From positions 266,212-330,211 of the forward strand of contig ML976696.1 in NCBI GenBank assembly GCA_010015655.1: a stretch of 64,000 bases of DNA, given 5' to 3'. Both the position numbers and the translations under genes were made by a program. The stretch comes from Bimuria novae-zelandiae CBS 107.79. Lineage: Eukaryota > Ascomycota > Dothideomycetes > Pleosporales > Didymosphaeriaceae. This document shows positions 49,481 through 60,157 of the stretch, piece by piece. Numbering within the stretch: position 1 is the first letter of the stretch; each line of letters opens with the position of its first letter. The notes under the pieces are model-generated. The model was given only the letters and a program-made list of their open reading frames with translations, had not been told where the DNA came from and did not search any database.

Positions 49481-51532
49481 ATGGTTCTGCCTGATGGCTT
49501 CGTTCCCCTGCGAAACGTGCTGTCTTCCGGAGACCAAAGTTCGTTCCTGGGCGCGATTGAGAAAATCCAAGCTCCGGTCCAACCCGAGCCTGGTGGTGAC
49601 TATGTTATTCACTTCACCATAAGAGACAAGTTCCCTGGAGATGAAAAAGACAGCGTGCCCTGCATCATCAAGGGTTGGAAGGCCGAATGGCTACCAAAGG
49701 GCGATCCTGGAGACGTAGCCATATTACGCGGCATGAAGGTGGAAATCCTAGGGACGAACAACACCAAAACGCTCGTCAACGACTCGGGCATTCAGTCCCA
49801 AGCGCTTTTCTTCCCCGCGAAAAGCATACCTGCACCTGAGATCGGCCATGACTACCATTCCGGGGGCACTTCGAAGCTCATTTACAAGTCTATGATAAAC
49901 AGTCGGCCTCCGAGCAGCGTTGAGCAGATGGCAGTCATCAACATGAAGGCGGCAGCAGCACCGCTCCTGGAGCAGTTGAAGGACCCTAAAGTCATGTTTC
50001 AAGCTCGGCTCGGCTCGACTAATTCCACTACTCCGAAGAGAGGAGGGAAGAGGCAATCTTTGATTAGCAACATGACGTACAATATGTTCTACGATCTCGT
50101 TGGAGAGGTGGTCAAGACATTCTGGGGTGTCTACACCGTAGATCTCTATGTAACGGACTACACCACGAACACGGACCTTTTCCTATACGAGGAAAAATCC
50201 GACACTGAATATGTTGGGGCTCATCAAAAGCCCTGGCCTGGTCCATTCGGTCAAATGACCATACAAATCCGTTGTTATGAGCCCCATGCAGGATATGCTC
50301 GTGAGCTCAAGGAGGGCGACTTCGTCTTTTTGCAGAACATCCACACGAAATTGTCGCAATCGAATAAACTGGAAGGGGCAATCCATCAAGACCCACGGTA
50401 TCCCATGAAAGTCGGCATTCGCAAATGCACTCACCCAGCGCAGCTCGGAGGGTTAAAGGAACGGAAGGCAGAGTACGAAAAGAAACACGCAGGCACTCTA
50501 CTCTCCCGGGAAGTACCTACTAATGTCCCAAAAGAACCCTCCGCAGTAGTCTTATCGACAAAGAAGCAGAACAAAAAGGAAAAGAAGCAGAAGGAGAAGC
50601 AGAAGGAGCAAGAGGAAGTGAAAAGGAAAGCTGAGGAGATCGGAAAAGCAGTCAAAGATCTGAACCCGAATGGTGAGTGCCACAGGAACAATCAGGTAAA
50701 CCATGCTTATATATTTAGTCTGTGCCGGACATGAAGACGTAGGTCTGTCAACAGTTGACGAGATCGTGAACAACCCCCACCTCAAAACCATTACGGAAAC
50801 CGGTGACGAATTAACATTACCTTTCGTCAATTCAAGATACCGTACACGCCTACGCGTAGTCGATCACTGGCCTCTCCAGCTCAAAAATTTCACCAGAAGC
50901 ACAAGCATCCCAACCACAAGTCAAGCCTCGGCATTGACCTCTTCAACTGGCAATTCGCAGTCGTTGAAAGACGCTTCGCAATCGGGCAATTTTGCATGGC
51001 ACTTCTTCCTTCTAGTGGAAGATGCAAATGCGCCCGAAGGTAGCACACCAACTAGGTTCCCTCTTACGATCGACACCGCCCGAGCCCAGTGTCTGCTCAA
51101 GATGGACCCTTGCGAGTAAGTCCACAGCACCTTGCTCTGACTCTATGGTGCTAATAAATATTTAGCCTTTCTGCGCGTCCAAAAACGCTCTACGAACTGG
51201 AACACAAGCTTTCTGTCCTGTGGGGCAACTTGCATGAACGAAAAGCTGCTCTGAAGAAAGAAGGCATCAACCTGCCACTGCCCGTCGGAGATAATAAGCT
51301 GGCTTTAAGCAACAAGCCCTTCGAGTGCTGTGTTGAAGAGTACGGCGTCCCGGTCGACCCAGAGGGTAAGCCCTATACCGAGGACGTTATCAAAGCCATG
51401 GTCAATGCTATGGACGATCCATCTACGGATGAGGGTGCCCACGCGCTGAAGGTATTGGGAAATCCGAAGACGTGGAAACGCACGTGGAGTCCTTATAATA
51501 CTACCATCAAGAGTGGCCTTGAGGATTGGTGA
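49481..51532 (+). CDS. Telomere end-binding protein POT1
   Basis: Predicted 651 aa from exons 49481-50672, 50719-51115 and 51166-51532 (introns 46 and 50 nt). The N-terminal OB-fold (residues ~1-160: DYVIHFTIRDKF, CIIKGWKAEWLP, GDVAILRGMKV) and a second OB-fold beginning near residue 195 (LISNMTYNMFYDLVGEVVKTFWG...VDLYVTDYTTN) match the fungal POT1 family, which binds the single-stranded G-rich telomere overhang. A Lys/Glu-rich coiled segment follows (KKQNKKEKKQKEKQKEQEE), then a C-terminal region with WHFFLLVEDA that continues the family pattern. The ATG at 49481 starts MVLPDGFVPL; an in-frame TTG three codons earlier was rejected. Intact. Confidence 0.85.
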
Positions 51533-51948
51533 TTGCGGTTAAAAACATTTGTATGAGATTTATGTTGTTGGGTTGATGGCTTCGGCCATGTTCAGGCGTT
51601 GGGGTGTGTTGATTTAACGGAGTCATTGATACCCGGATTTCGAACTACTGGTGTATTTTTGTGTATTAGTAAGGCGTGCGGGAGCTCGTGAAGATGACGA
51701 CCTCGACACATTCACCAACTACTGTTCTTTGCAACTGTTGCAGATAGCCTGTTCTTGTGCTTGGAAGGATGATGACTGCTAAAAGGCTATTGGATCCATT
51801 TACAGAAGCGCGTGGCAGCAGCACATAGATTCATAGAAAACAATTTATCGTCAACGGTAAGTATTTACTAAAGACGTTGCTAATGTACTAAATTGTCCAC
51901 TGATAGAAACGCCAACTACAGTTCATCGCGCCCGTCGCTATGACCCAA
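51533..51948. other. Convergent intergenic region
   Basis: About 415 bp of 3' flanks between POT1 and the RBR ligase gene. Nothing else is recognised. Confidence 0.4.
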
Positions 51949-52203
51949 TTACTTTCTCATGACTTGGTCACCGTCATCTGCCATATGCGACCAGCTACTA
52001 TCACTCCGGTCATCATCAACATCTAAGCCACCAATATCCAGTTCATCGATGTCAGAATCGTGCTCCTCACCCCTAGCTCTCATATTGGAAAGTAGCCGCA
52101 TCGTGTCGGCCAAGTTGCTCCTGATGTAATCCGCAACCCGAGGACGCATACCTCTCAAAGCGTCCTCGGTCAGAAGTCTCCCAAGTTCCACGTTGGTGTT
52201 CAT
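51949..52203 (-). CDS. Possible C-terminal continuation of the RBR ligase
   Basis: An 84-codon ORF whose ATG overlaps the RBR stop codon in an ATGA. It reads NTNVELGRLLTEDALRGMRPRVADYIRSNL and ends in an acidic tail (EEHDSDIDELDIGG). The same frame is open a further ~16 codons upstream (to about 52252), and reads GELEWLIAMNTNVELG there, which is more protein-like than the annotated RBR tail. It is most likely part of the RBR protein, displaced by a one-base shift or an unrecognised splice near 52250, rather than a separate gene. Confidence 0.4.
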   Translation of the reverse strand: MNTNVELGRLLTEDALRGMRPRVADYIRSNLADTMRLLSNMRARGEEHDSDIDELDIGGLDVDDDRSDSSWSHMADDGDQVMRK

Positions 52204-54341
52204 CGCGATGAGCCATTCGAGCTCGCCCTTAGTTCTAGTCGGAGCTGCCGGTCATCATTTAGCTCCTCCGCAGAGGGCTCTGCTTCGCCATCCTCGACAC
52301 TCGGCTCGCCCGCAGGGACCTCTGCTTCGCCATCCCCGGCACTCGGCGTGGCCGGGGGTACAGCGTCAACGCCGTTCACAAAATCAAGGTCAAGAAGCCG
52401 AGGAAGCGTCGTTCCAACCAGATAGCCGTCATTCTGCTGTATAAACTGCACAACGTCGTCGAAAATTGGCAGATGCGCGCGGAAATAGTGCTCCGCGTAC
52501 CCAGGTACCTGCACCATGATGCGTTCCACCTCCAGCAGAAAAACCACAAAAGTTGCTCGTGGAGTGTGCACCCATGGACCGTTGAATCTGAAGCCCTCCA
52601 GATCTATGCCTTCCAAGTTGAGCGCGTGGTAACGAATTACAAGCGGGTGCTGGGCAGGGTGGTAATCGTAACCCATGACGTTGCCGAGGTGGTGGACCGC
52701 ATCGAAGATATCGTTCCGGGCTTGATACCACTCGTGCATCGCGCGATTAGCCAGTGCAGCGAAGAGACCCATCTCGTAGAGGTAGTCCAAGGCTTGACGG
52801 ACTGGCTCGGCGACGTCTTCCGGATAGCGGTCTATGAAGTCTTCGACGTCCAACAGGCGGTTAGGATTTGCGTAAAAGTGGTGCATTGCGTCGATAGGGC
52901 GTGAGTATATGTACTCTGCGAGTTGTACCATGCTCGTCGCAAAAGCTTCGTGTGTGAAGTAGATTGCGGCGAGCGGTCGGGGATCATAGAAGAAGTTGAA
53001 TTCTTCGTGTGGACGCTCGTCAGGAAGCTGTACCTCAGCGTCATTCGGGCCGGCTTGAGCTTGTGCTTGCGCTTGTGCTTGAGCTTGAGGTTCCGCGCCA
53101 ACGTCCGCCGGTCCACCCTCGACTTCAGGTACAGCAGGCCAGTCGAAGATAGGGTGCTCCAGGTCCATACCGTATTCCACACCGAAATCTGGGTGCCTTG
53201 CAATGACATAGGCGAGGATACCTTGTGGAACGGGTGGTAAGGGTACCACAGGTATAGGTATTTCCTCCTCAACACCCCAGTCGCCATTATGCGTCTCATT
53301 CATGTGAGCATAAACCTGAGGGCCCGTCCCGAAAGACGCGAGGCAGAACCAGCAGAAGTGAACGTGACATGAAGGACATTCCATATGGTTGCAGCCGTAG
53401 TCCTTTACAGTGATGACGCCACATCTCGGGCAGTCTTTCGCGTCATTCTCGCGCTTCCACTTGTCGAGCTCTTTATTCACCTCGGTTTCTGTACAAAGTC
53501 GTCCAGGATGTGCTGGTGTGCTACAATTGAGACACACAGACACATGGCAGCCATCGCAGGTGAGAAAGCATGATGGGGAATCCGGTTTCTGGAGACTGTG
53601 GATGCGGTCGCAGTCGGGCGAGGGGCAATACCGAACCTTGTCGGATAAACTCTGGATAAATCGCTTGAATGAAGCCAAGAGCATTGCTTCGAAGATGGCA
53701 GGTGGTAGAGCCCGTTGAAGCTCGCTCAGTCGCATATCCGTTTTGCATTCTTCGGAATCTTCTGACTGTCCTACGCATTGGATTGGAGATCCTGCTGCGG
53801 TTTCACACTGCCGTATCAAACATTCTCTACAGTAGACATGTTTGCATTTCGGTCCCGTTGTGACCGGATCAACTGGCGTGTCGAAGCAAATCGGACATGA
53901 CAAGCATTTCCTGCAAAAGACTTGACTGCCTAGCGGCCCTGTTCGGACTGGATCTTCTGGGATTCGGGAGCACTCCAGGCATCGCATCGATGAGCACAGT
54001 GGGAGAGTACGGGGCTCAGTGTGCAGTCGCTTTCTTTCTTCGACTCTCTGATTAGCGGCCTGAAGGGTGTGGTAGTCCCAAATGCGGGAAGAAGGCAGTG
54101 TGATCGATAGCACGCTTGTGCCGCTGGTGAAAATGACCAAAGCCCCGCTGATACTGCGTGATACAAGATCCTCTGAGTAGAGGTCGGCATCCAAAGGTTC
54201 TTCGATATCAGGTTCAACGAAAGACGCTGTCGGGCGGTTGGTCAACGGAAATGAATCGGCTCTCCTCCTGGTTAGTTGGGGGGTCTTGGGGTCCTCATAT
54301 TGGGGCATATTTGCAAGGTCGTAAGGTCGAAGGCTGTCCAT
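52200..54341 (-). CDS. RBR (RING-IBR-RING) E3 ubiquitin ligase
   Basis: Single-exon ORF of 713 aa. RING1 spans ~149-190 (CPICFDTPVDPVTTGPKCKHVYCRECL), the in-between-RING domain ~220-285 (CPSPDCD...CDGCHVSVCLNCSTPAHPGRLC) and RING2 ~304-333 (CPRCGVITVKDYGCNHMECPSCHVHFCWFC). Cys317 in YGCNHM is the position that carries ubiquitin in RBR enzymes. A leading Cys pair (residues 121-146) may be an extra zinc site. The C-terminal half has an (AQ)n run and acidic segments and no recognised domain. The final ~15 residues look unnatural; the true C-terminus may lie in the frame of 51949-52203. The substrate is unknown. Confidence 0.85.
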   Translation of the reverse strand: MDSLRPYDLANMPQYEDPKTPQLTRRRADSFPLTNRPTASFVEPDIEEPLDADLYSEDLVSRSISGALVIFTSGTSVLSITLPSSRIWDYHTLQAANQRVEERKRLHTEPRTLPLCSSMRCLECSRIPEDPVRTGPLGSQVFCRKCLSCPICFDTPVDPVTTGPKCKHVYCRECLIRQCETAAGSPIQCVGQSEDSEECKTDMRLSELQRALPPAIFEAMLLASFKRFIQSLSDKVRYCPSPDCDRIHSLQKPDSPSCFLTCDGCHVSVCLNCSTPAHPGRLCTETEVNKELDKWKRENDAKDCPRCGVITVKDYGCNHMECPSCHVHFCWFCLASFGTGPQVYAHMNETHNGDWGVEEEIPIPVVPLPPVPQGILAYVIARHPDFGVEYGMDLEHPIFDWPAVPEVEGGPADVGAEPQAQAQAQAQAQAGPNDAEVQLPDERPHEEFNFFYDPRPLAAIYFTHEAFATSMVQLAEYIYSRPIDAMHHFYANPNRLLDVEDFIDRYPEDVAEPVRQALDYLYEMGLFAALANRAMHEWYQARNDIFDAVHHLGNVMGYDYHPAQHPLVIRYHALNLEGIDLEGFRFNGPWVHTPRATFVVFLLEVERIMVQVPGYAEHYFRAHLPIFDDVVQFIQQNDGYLVGTTLPRLLDLDFVNGVDAVPPATPSAGDGEAEVPAGEPSVEDGEAEPSAEELNDDRQLRLELRASSNGSSR

Positions 54342-55453
54342 TGTTGTAACGAGTACCTGTGGGGTAACGCGACGTGTAGTGTAGCAGTGGAATCTTCGAC
54401 GTGTAGTATGGCAGTGGGAACGGTCGATAAACTTGCCATGGCGGTATATACACCGTATATATACGGTGAAACCTCAAAAATGATAATTCATTAACGCTTT
54501 TTTGGACGGTACCAAACCTTGGAACCGTTGTTCGACTCTGCCCAGGTGTGGTAGAACCAGATGTAAATCTCATTTTACCACAGAACTCTGCTGGTACCAA
54601 GCCGACCAAAAATAATTATTCAAGAGCTCGTGGCATGGAATTAGTGTTAGTTGCAGCCAGATACTCTGATTTTGGCTAGGACGGTTTCTTCCAGATGTGA
54701 GGGTACCTGCTTTTTTGCTAATGAGTTTCTTCTAGCTAAACAGGCTAATAGAATGGCAATAACTAGAAAAAAAAACGATCGCAGGCAGCCGTGGTTTGTT
54801 TTCTGGTAACCTGTACCTACCTACGGTACTCGAATGACGGTATGTATAGTGTGTGAGTTCCACGGTACCGGAAATGCCATTTTTGTCCCGACCCATGTTT
54901 ACGGCCTTCGCTCCCAACGGCTTCCTCGCTCTTCCATGAACCACATTCGGGACCAATGGACTACTCACAAACTCTAATCACGGAGCCCTGGAGTCCACGC
55001 CTTCAAACGCGGAAGCACGTGACCGTCAAGATATTTTACTGGGACATCATCGCTTACCGTTGCCAACGCTCTATAGACGCGGAGCTGATCAGTCAGCACC
55101 GAGGATTGGATCTTAGTGCATCTGAATGTTCGAACTATCTCTTCTTTCATTTATTTTTTGCACAAGGATGTGATGCACAGTGTCAAACGTCGCGGTGGTA
55201 CGCTGACTGCCACACAGTTGCGACAATGATATTGGGCCGTGTGTCGGAAAACCGCAATGCGACGAAGCAGTTTTTGTATCTGTTTCGCGATATGGTAGAA
55301 GTCTGATGACGGTGTCTACTCCAGGGCTCACGATCGTCTACGCAGAGGCCCAAGCTCGGATCCTGGGTAATTAGTCGCGTCATCCGCTATCGCCGCACCT
55401 CCGGTAGACGAATCCAACTGCACGTCGCAGCGTCACTCATTCCCCACCACCCA
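54342..55453. promoter_or_regulatory. Divergent intergenic region, RBR ligase / cullin-4
   Basis: About 1.1 kb between divergent starts, so promoters of both genes lie here. Near 54370-54425 the motif cgacgtgtagt(g/a)t(a/g)gcagtggaa(t/c) occurs twice in tandem. A perfect 18-base palindrome is at 54451-54468. No gene is supported. Confidence 0.45.
54451..54468. promoter_or_regulatory. Perfect 18-base palindrome
   Basis: CACCGTATATATACGGTG equals its own reverse complement. It lies about 110 bp upstream of the RBR start codon, where a dimeric regulator could bind. Chance occurrence in an AT-rich core cannot be excluded. Confidence 0.35.
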
Positions 55454-58237
55454 ATGTCCTCAAATCAGGCAGCCCAGGCCGACAAGAAACGCAAGCACTC
55501 AGACCGGACCATCAAGGAGCTCTTCACCTCGCAGCAGAAGCCCAACGTCTCGGGCACAGCTCCCCTTTCGCCGTCTTCGAAGCGTCCCAAGCTTGGTAGC
55601 TCACCGGCCGAGGCCCCACCCACCCCGGAAAAAGCCATGAGCACCGCCAGCATGTACCATTTCCCTAGTAAGAGAGGGAATGCGCCCACGTCCGAGGTGA
55701 TTGACCTGGGCTCGAGCCCGGACAATAGCCCTGCGCGGAAGAATGGGGTCAGGAAGACGACACCAAACATGGCTGCCAGCGCCGGCCCAAAGAAGTTGAT
55801 GGTCAAGAACTTCCGCCCCACGCGGACGGTTGACCCGAAAACGTTTCTAGACCAGACGTGGCAGAAGGTGGACGCTGCATTAGATGTCATCTTTCAGCAG
55901 GGCAAGATCAACTTTAGCTTGGAGGAGCTCTACAGAGGGGTCGAGAATATTTGCCGCCAGGGCATGGCTGTGGAGGCGAAAAAGAAGCTGGTAGCGAAAT
56001 GCAAGACGTATGTGGACGGGCCTTTGAAACAGAGTGTCGAAGAAATGCTGGGCAGGCAGAACGTTGATGTTTTGAGGGCGACGCTGCAGGCATGGACGAC
56101 CTGGAACAACCAACTTGTACGTTACGCACTGCCTTACAAAATTTGGCCCGGATCCAGCAGGCTGACAGCACCCAGGGATACATCGACTGGATCTTCTGCT
56201 ACCTCGATCGTTCGTACCTGCTTCCCAAGCAAGAATCGCTCCGTGACATAACTGTCAAGCTCTTCCGCTCTATCATCTTTGAACACGCGAAGCTCAACCT
56301 CCGCATCGTCGATGGTGCATGCGACCTTATTGCGATTGACCGGGCCGGCGAGGATCTTGACCGCGAGATGTTTTCGAAGGCCGTAGCCATGTTCCACGAG
56401 ATGCAGGTCTACACACAACACTTTGAACCGCGCATGCTGGAGTTCAGCCAGACCTATGTCAAGGAGTCTGCGGACAAGCAGAGCGCAGAGCAGAGTCTCC
56501 CGGAATATGTCAAGAGTGCGCAGTCGCTCATGAAGAGCGAAATTGCGAGAGTCGAAGTGTTCCGCTTGGATGGGTCGACGAAGCGCGATCTTCTCACACT
56601 ACTAGAAGATCACCTCATTTCGCGCAAACAAACGAAACTGACGAACCAAGACGAGTTTGCCGATCTACTTGAAGATAATGCAGTCGAAGATCTGGAGCGC
56701 TTGTACTCTCTTCTCGAGCGACGCAAGCTCGGTGCGAACCTGCGACCAGCTTTTATGAAGTGGATAGAAGACGCCGGTACCGCCATAGTCTTCGACGAGA
56801 AAGAGCAGGATGGTATGGTTGTGAAGCTCTTAACTATGAAGCGCCAACTGGACACCATTTGGAAAATATCCTTTCATCGGAGTTCGGCACTGGGCCATGC
56901 GCTTCGTGAAGCGTTCGAAACCTTTATGAACAAGACCAAGAAATCCGGTGCGACATGGAATACGGACAACTCTAAGCCCGGCGAGATGATCGCAAAGTAC
57001 GTGGATATGCTGCTCAGAGGTGGAGCCAAGGCCATTCCAGCGCAGCTGAGCAGGAAGACAGAGAAGCCCGCCGACGTGGAAGCCGAAGAAGACAATGAGG
57101 ACGTGTTCTTCGACGAGGACACTGAGGTCAATAATCAGCTTGATCAAGTCCTTGACCTCTTCCGGTTTGTCCATGGCAAAGCCGTGTTCGAAGCCTTCTA
57201 CAAGAAGGATCTTGCACGGCGGTTGTTGATGAGCAGGAGCGCCAGTGCGGATGCTGAGAGGAGCATGCTGGCGCGACTCAAGACTGGTACGGCACTTCAA
57301 ACCCCTCGTTTCACCTGTTTTAACTAACATTGTACTAGAGTGTGGTGCCGGCTTCACAGCAAACTTGGAGCAAATGTTCAAGGATATTGAACTATCGCGC
57401 GAAGAGATGTCCTCTTACAAGATGATCTCAGAAGAACGGAACGAGAAACACGCTATAGATCTCACCGTCAATGTACTTTCCGCCTCATGTTGGCCGACAT
57501 ATCCAACCGTCCCGGTCATAATTCCACGCTCAATCAAAACCGAAATCGACAAGTTTGAAGCGCACTATAAGGCGAAACACTCTGGTCGCAAGCTTGACTG
57601 GAAGCACTCTCTTGCTCATTGTCAAGTCAAGGCGAAGTTTCCGAGAGGCAATAAGGAGCTGGTTGTATCTAGCTTCCAGGCGATAGTTCTGTTACTGTTC
57701 AATGGCTTGCCAACAGACGAACACTTGAACTATGAGTATCTCAAAGAAGCTACTGGACTACGTATGTACATCCAATATTTAGAGTATTATGCTGGCCTAC
57801 TAACGCATTTCGAAGCACCACCCGAATTGAATCGCACCCTGCAATCGCTTGCTTGTGCGAAACTCCGACCTTTGACAAAACATCCTAAAGGCCGTGATAT
57901 CAACCCCACGGACACGTTCACTGTGAATGCCAACTTCACGGATCCCAAATATCGTATCAAGATCAACACTGTTCAACTCAAAGAAACGGCTGCCGAGAAC
58001 AAAGAGACACATGAGCGGGTAGCAGCAGACCGCAACTACGAAACCCAGGCCGCTATTGTCCGCATCCTGAAGGCTAGGAAACGCATTACGCATAGCGAAC
58101 TCGTAGCTGAGACCATTAAAGTGACGAGGAACCGAGGAACATTGGATGTCTCGGGTATCAAGAAGAACATCGATCGCTTGATCGAGAAGGAATTCTTGGA
58201 GAGGGAGGACGATGGATTGTACGCCTATATCGCATAA
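55454..58237 (+). CDS. Cullin-4
   Basis: Predicted 895 aa from exons 55454-56116, 56161-57286 and 57339-58237 (introns 44 and 52 nt). The N-terminal ~110 residues are basic and Ser/Pro-rich, as in cullin-4 proteins. The helical repeats begin near residue 130 (FLDQTWQKVDAALDVIF). The cullin homology domain includes [41 protein letters not shown], and the C-terminal winged helix contains IVRILKARKRI, in which the Lys near 841 is the likely NEDD8 acceptor; the protein ends DGLYAYIA. Cullin-4 scaffolds ubiquitin ligases with DDB1-type adaptors and a RING protein in the nucleus. Assignment to CUL4 rather than CUL1/3 rests on the N-terminal extension and overall similarity. Confidence 0.87.
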
Positions 58238-58601
58238 GAGAAGGAGACACATATCTGCCGAAGGCTTATGTATGTCTATGTCGCTTTGCTGTCACCCTAT
58301 TCTTTTGGAGGTAGGTAGACCCCCAGGCTGTACGCAGGCACAACCAGCTACGTCAGTCTCGCTTCGAATACATACAGCCGACATCGCTGGAGACTAGGAC
58401 CCACTATCGTGACCAATAGCTGCATGCCAGCGTCTGCGAGAACTTTAACCATCCCTGTACGTGCAGCTACACTTCGGTTTGCCCACCTCGGTCTTACTCT
58501 TCCCGAACTATAACCTCCCCATCCCAGGGCATCTAAGCACATACAGCCTGCATATTAAAACAAGGTGAATAAGAATAGCTTTACACATATTTAGATCTGC
58601 T
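58238..58601. other. Intergenic region
   Basis: About 360 bp between cullin-4 and the reductase gene on the same strand. Nothing recognised. Confidence 0.4.
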
Positions 58602-59664
58602 ATGTCGATGCCGCAATACATCCTCGTTACTGGCGCAACAGGCTTCATCGGCGCGCACGTCGTCGATGAACTGCTCCGCCGCGGCCATAATGGTATGCTC
58701 AACGTACAAACCTATCTTACTACTACTAAATCCTATAGTCCGCGCTGCAACACGCTCCCTCGAGAAGGGCGAGCTCATGCAAATGGCCCGCCCGCAGTAC
58801 GCCGCGCAGCTCGACATCGTAAAAGTGTCCGATTTCACCGCCTCAGCCTCGTTCGCTGAGGCCGTCCAAGGCGTTGCCGGCATCATCCACGTCGCCAGCC
58901 CCTTCACCTACGACACCACGAACAACGAAGAGGAGCTCGTCAAGCCGGCGATCGCGGGCGTGAAAGCCGTGCTAGATGCTGCTGCAACGCAGAGCAGTGT
59001 TAAGAGAGTGGTAATCACGAGTAGTTTTGCGGCCGTTCTGGATGTGAATCGCAAGGCTCCACCGCGGTTCACGTACACGGCGGCGGACTGGAATCCGCTG
59101 TCGTACGAGGAAGCGGTGGCGAAAGAAACCTCTGCCGTCGTCGCGTACCGCGGGTCTAAGAAGTTCGCTGAAAAGGCGGCGTGGGAGTTTGTGGAAGAGA
59201 GGAAACCGGCGTTCGATGTCGTGACGCTGTGTCCGCCCATGACGTTCGGGCCCATCGCGCATCCCGTGCAGAAGCTGGCAGACCTCAATGAGAGCAACGC
59301 CATGCTGTGGAATGTCGCGAGCGGGAAGGATATGCCCGTTGCGCGGGTGCCGTTTTGGGTCGATGTGAGGGATTTGGCGGTCGCGCATGTGGAGGCGCTG
59401 CTTAGGGCTGAGGCGGGCGGGAAGAGGTATGTGGTTGCTAGTCCGGAGAAGTTTTCGTATGGGGTGGTGAAGAGGGTTGTGGAGGAAGAGTTTCCGTGGG
59501 GAAAGGAGAGGGTGGCGAAGGGGGAGCAGGAGATTGAGGATAGCTATGATTTGGATGGGGAGACGGCCGGGAAGGAGCTTGGTGTGAGGTATAGGAGTTT
59601 TAGGGAGACGGTGAAGGACTTTGTGGAGCAGGCGGTTGAGATGGAGGGCAGTGAGCAGAGATGA
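58602..59664 (+). CDS. NAD(P)-dependent aldehyde/ketone reductase, extended SDR (Gre2 / dihydroflavonol-reductase type)
   Basis: Predicted 338 aa from exons 58602-58692 and 58739-59664 (46-nt intron, phase 1, GHN|VRAATRS). The N-terminal cofactor motif is ILVTGATGFIGAHVVDELL. IIHVASPF, the VVITSSFAAV strand with the catalytic Ser, and YRGSK (the Tyr-x3-Lys pair) follow in order. The later VTLCPPMTFGP and FWVDVRDLAVAHVEAL blocks are typical of the Gre2/dihydroflavonol-reductase group, which reduces carbonyl substrates in the cytosol. The substrate cannot be inferred. Exon 1 is only 30 codons, so ORF calling alone would misplace the start. Confidence 0.85.
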
Positions 59665-60157
59665 GGCGGAGAGTGGGAGGATCAATGTGAAGAAATTGGA
59701 TACACGACCTTGCTGAAAGAGGGTATTTGAACGTAGTCTTAGAGTGGTACTTCAAAGCAGGATACCATTTCAAGTGCCCTATCGTTTACCAGGGCCAGAC
59801 CGTGCCTTCCATAGTTTCTGCCGTCCAAGGTGCGGGACCCGCGACGCGCTTTCCTTTCTCAATAACATCATACAAACGGAAGTCGCTACCCAGAATATGG
59901 TTGTCTTCACTGTTTGGCTTGACGTTGAAATCAAATTTCGAATCCTCTCAAGTCTCTGAACGCTGTGTGACGCGACGTGGGGGGTCTGACGCGACGCATG
60001 GGCGATGATGCCCTTGTCGGGGTCTTGGCGGAAAGCGGCGCACGACGCACAGGCAGTGCGCGTCCCACACCTACGCGACTGACAACATCATCACTCATAA
60101 TTTCCCAACGACGCGCATTCGCGCCACTCTTCTCTCAATCCAGATCGCGCAGCCACG
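59665..60157. other. Intergenic region upstream of the cohesin gene
   Basis: About 490 bp containing the STAG promoter. Nothing else recognised. Confidence 0.4.
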
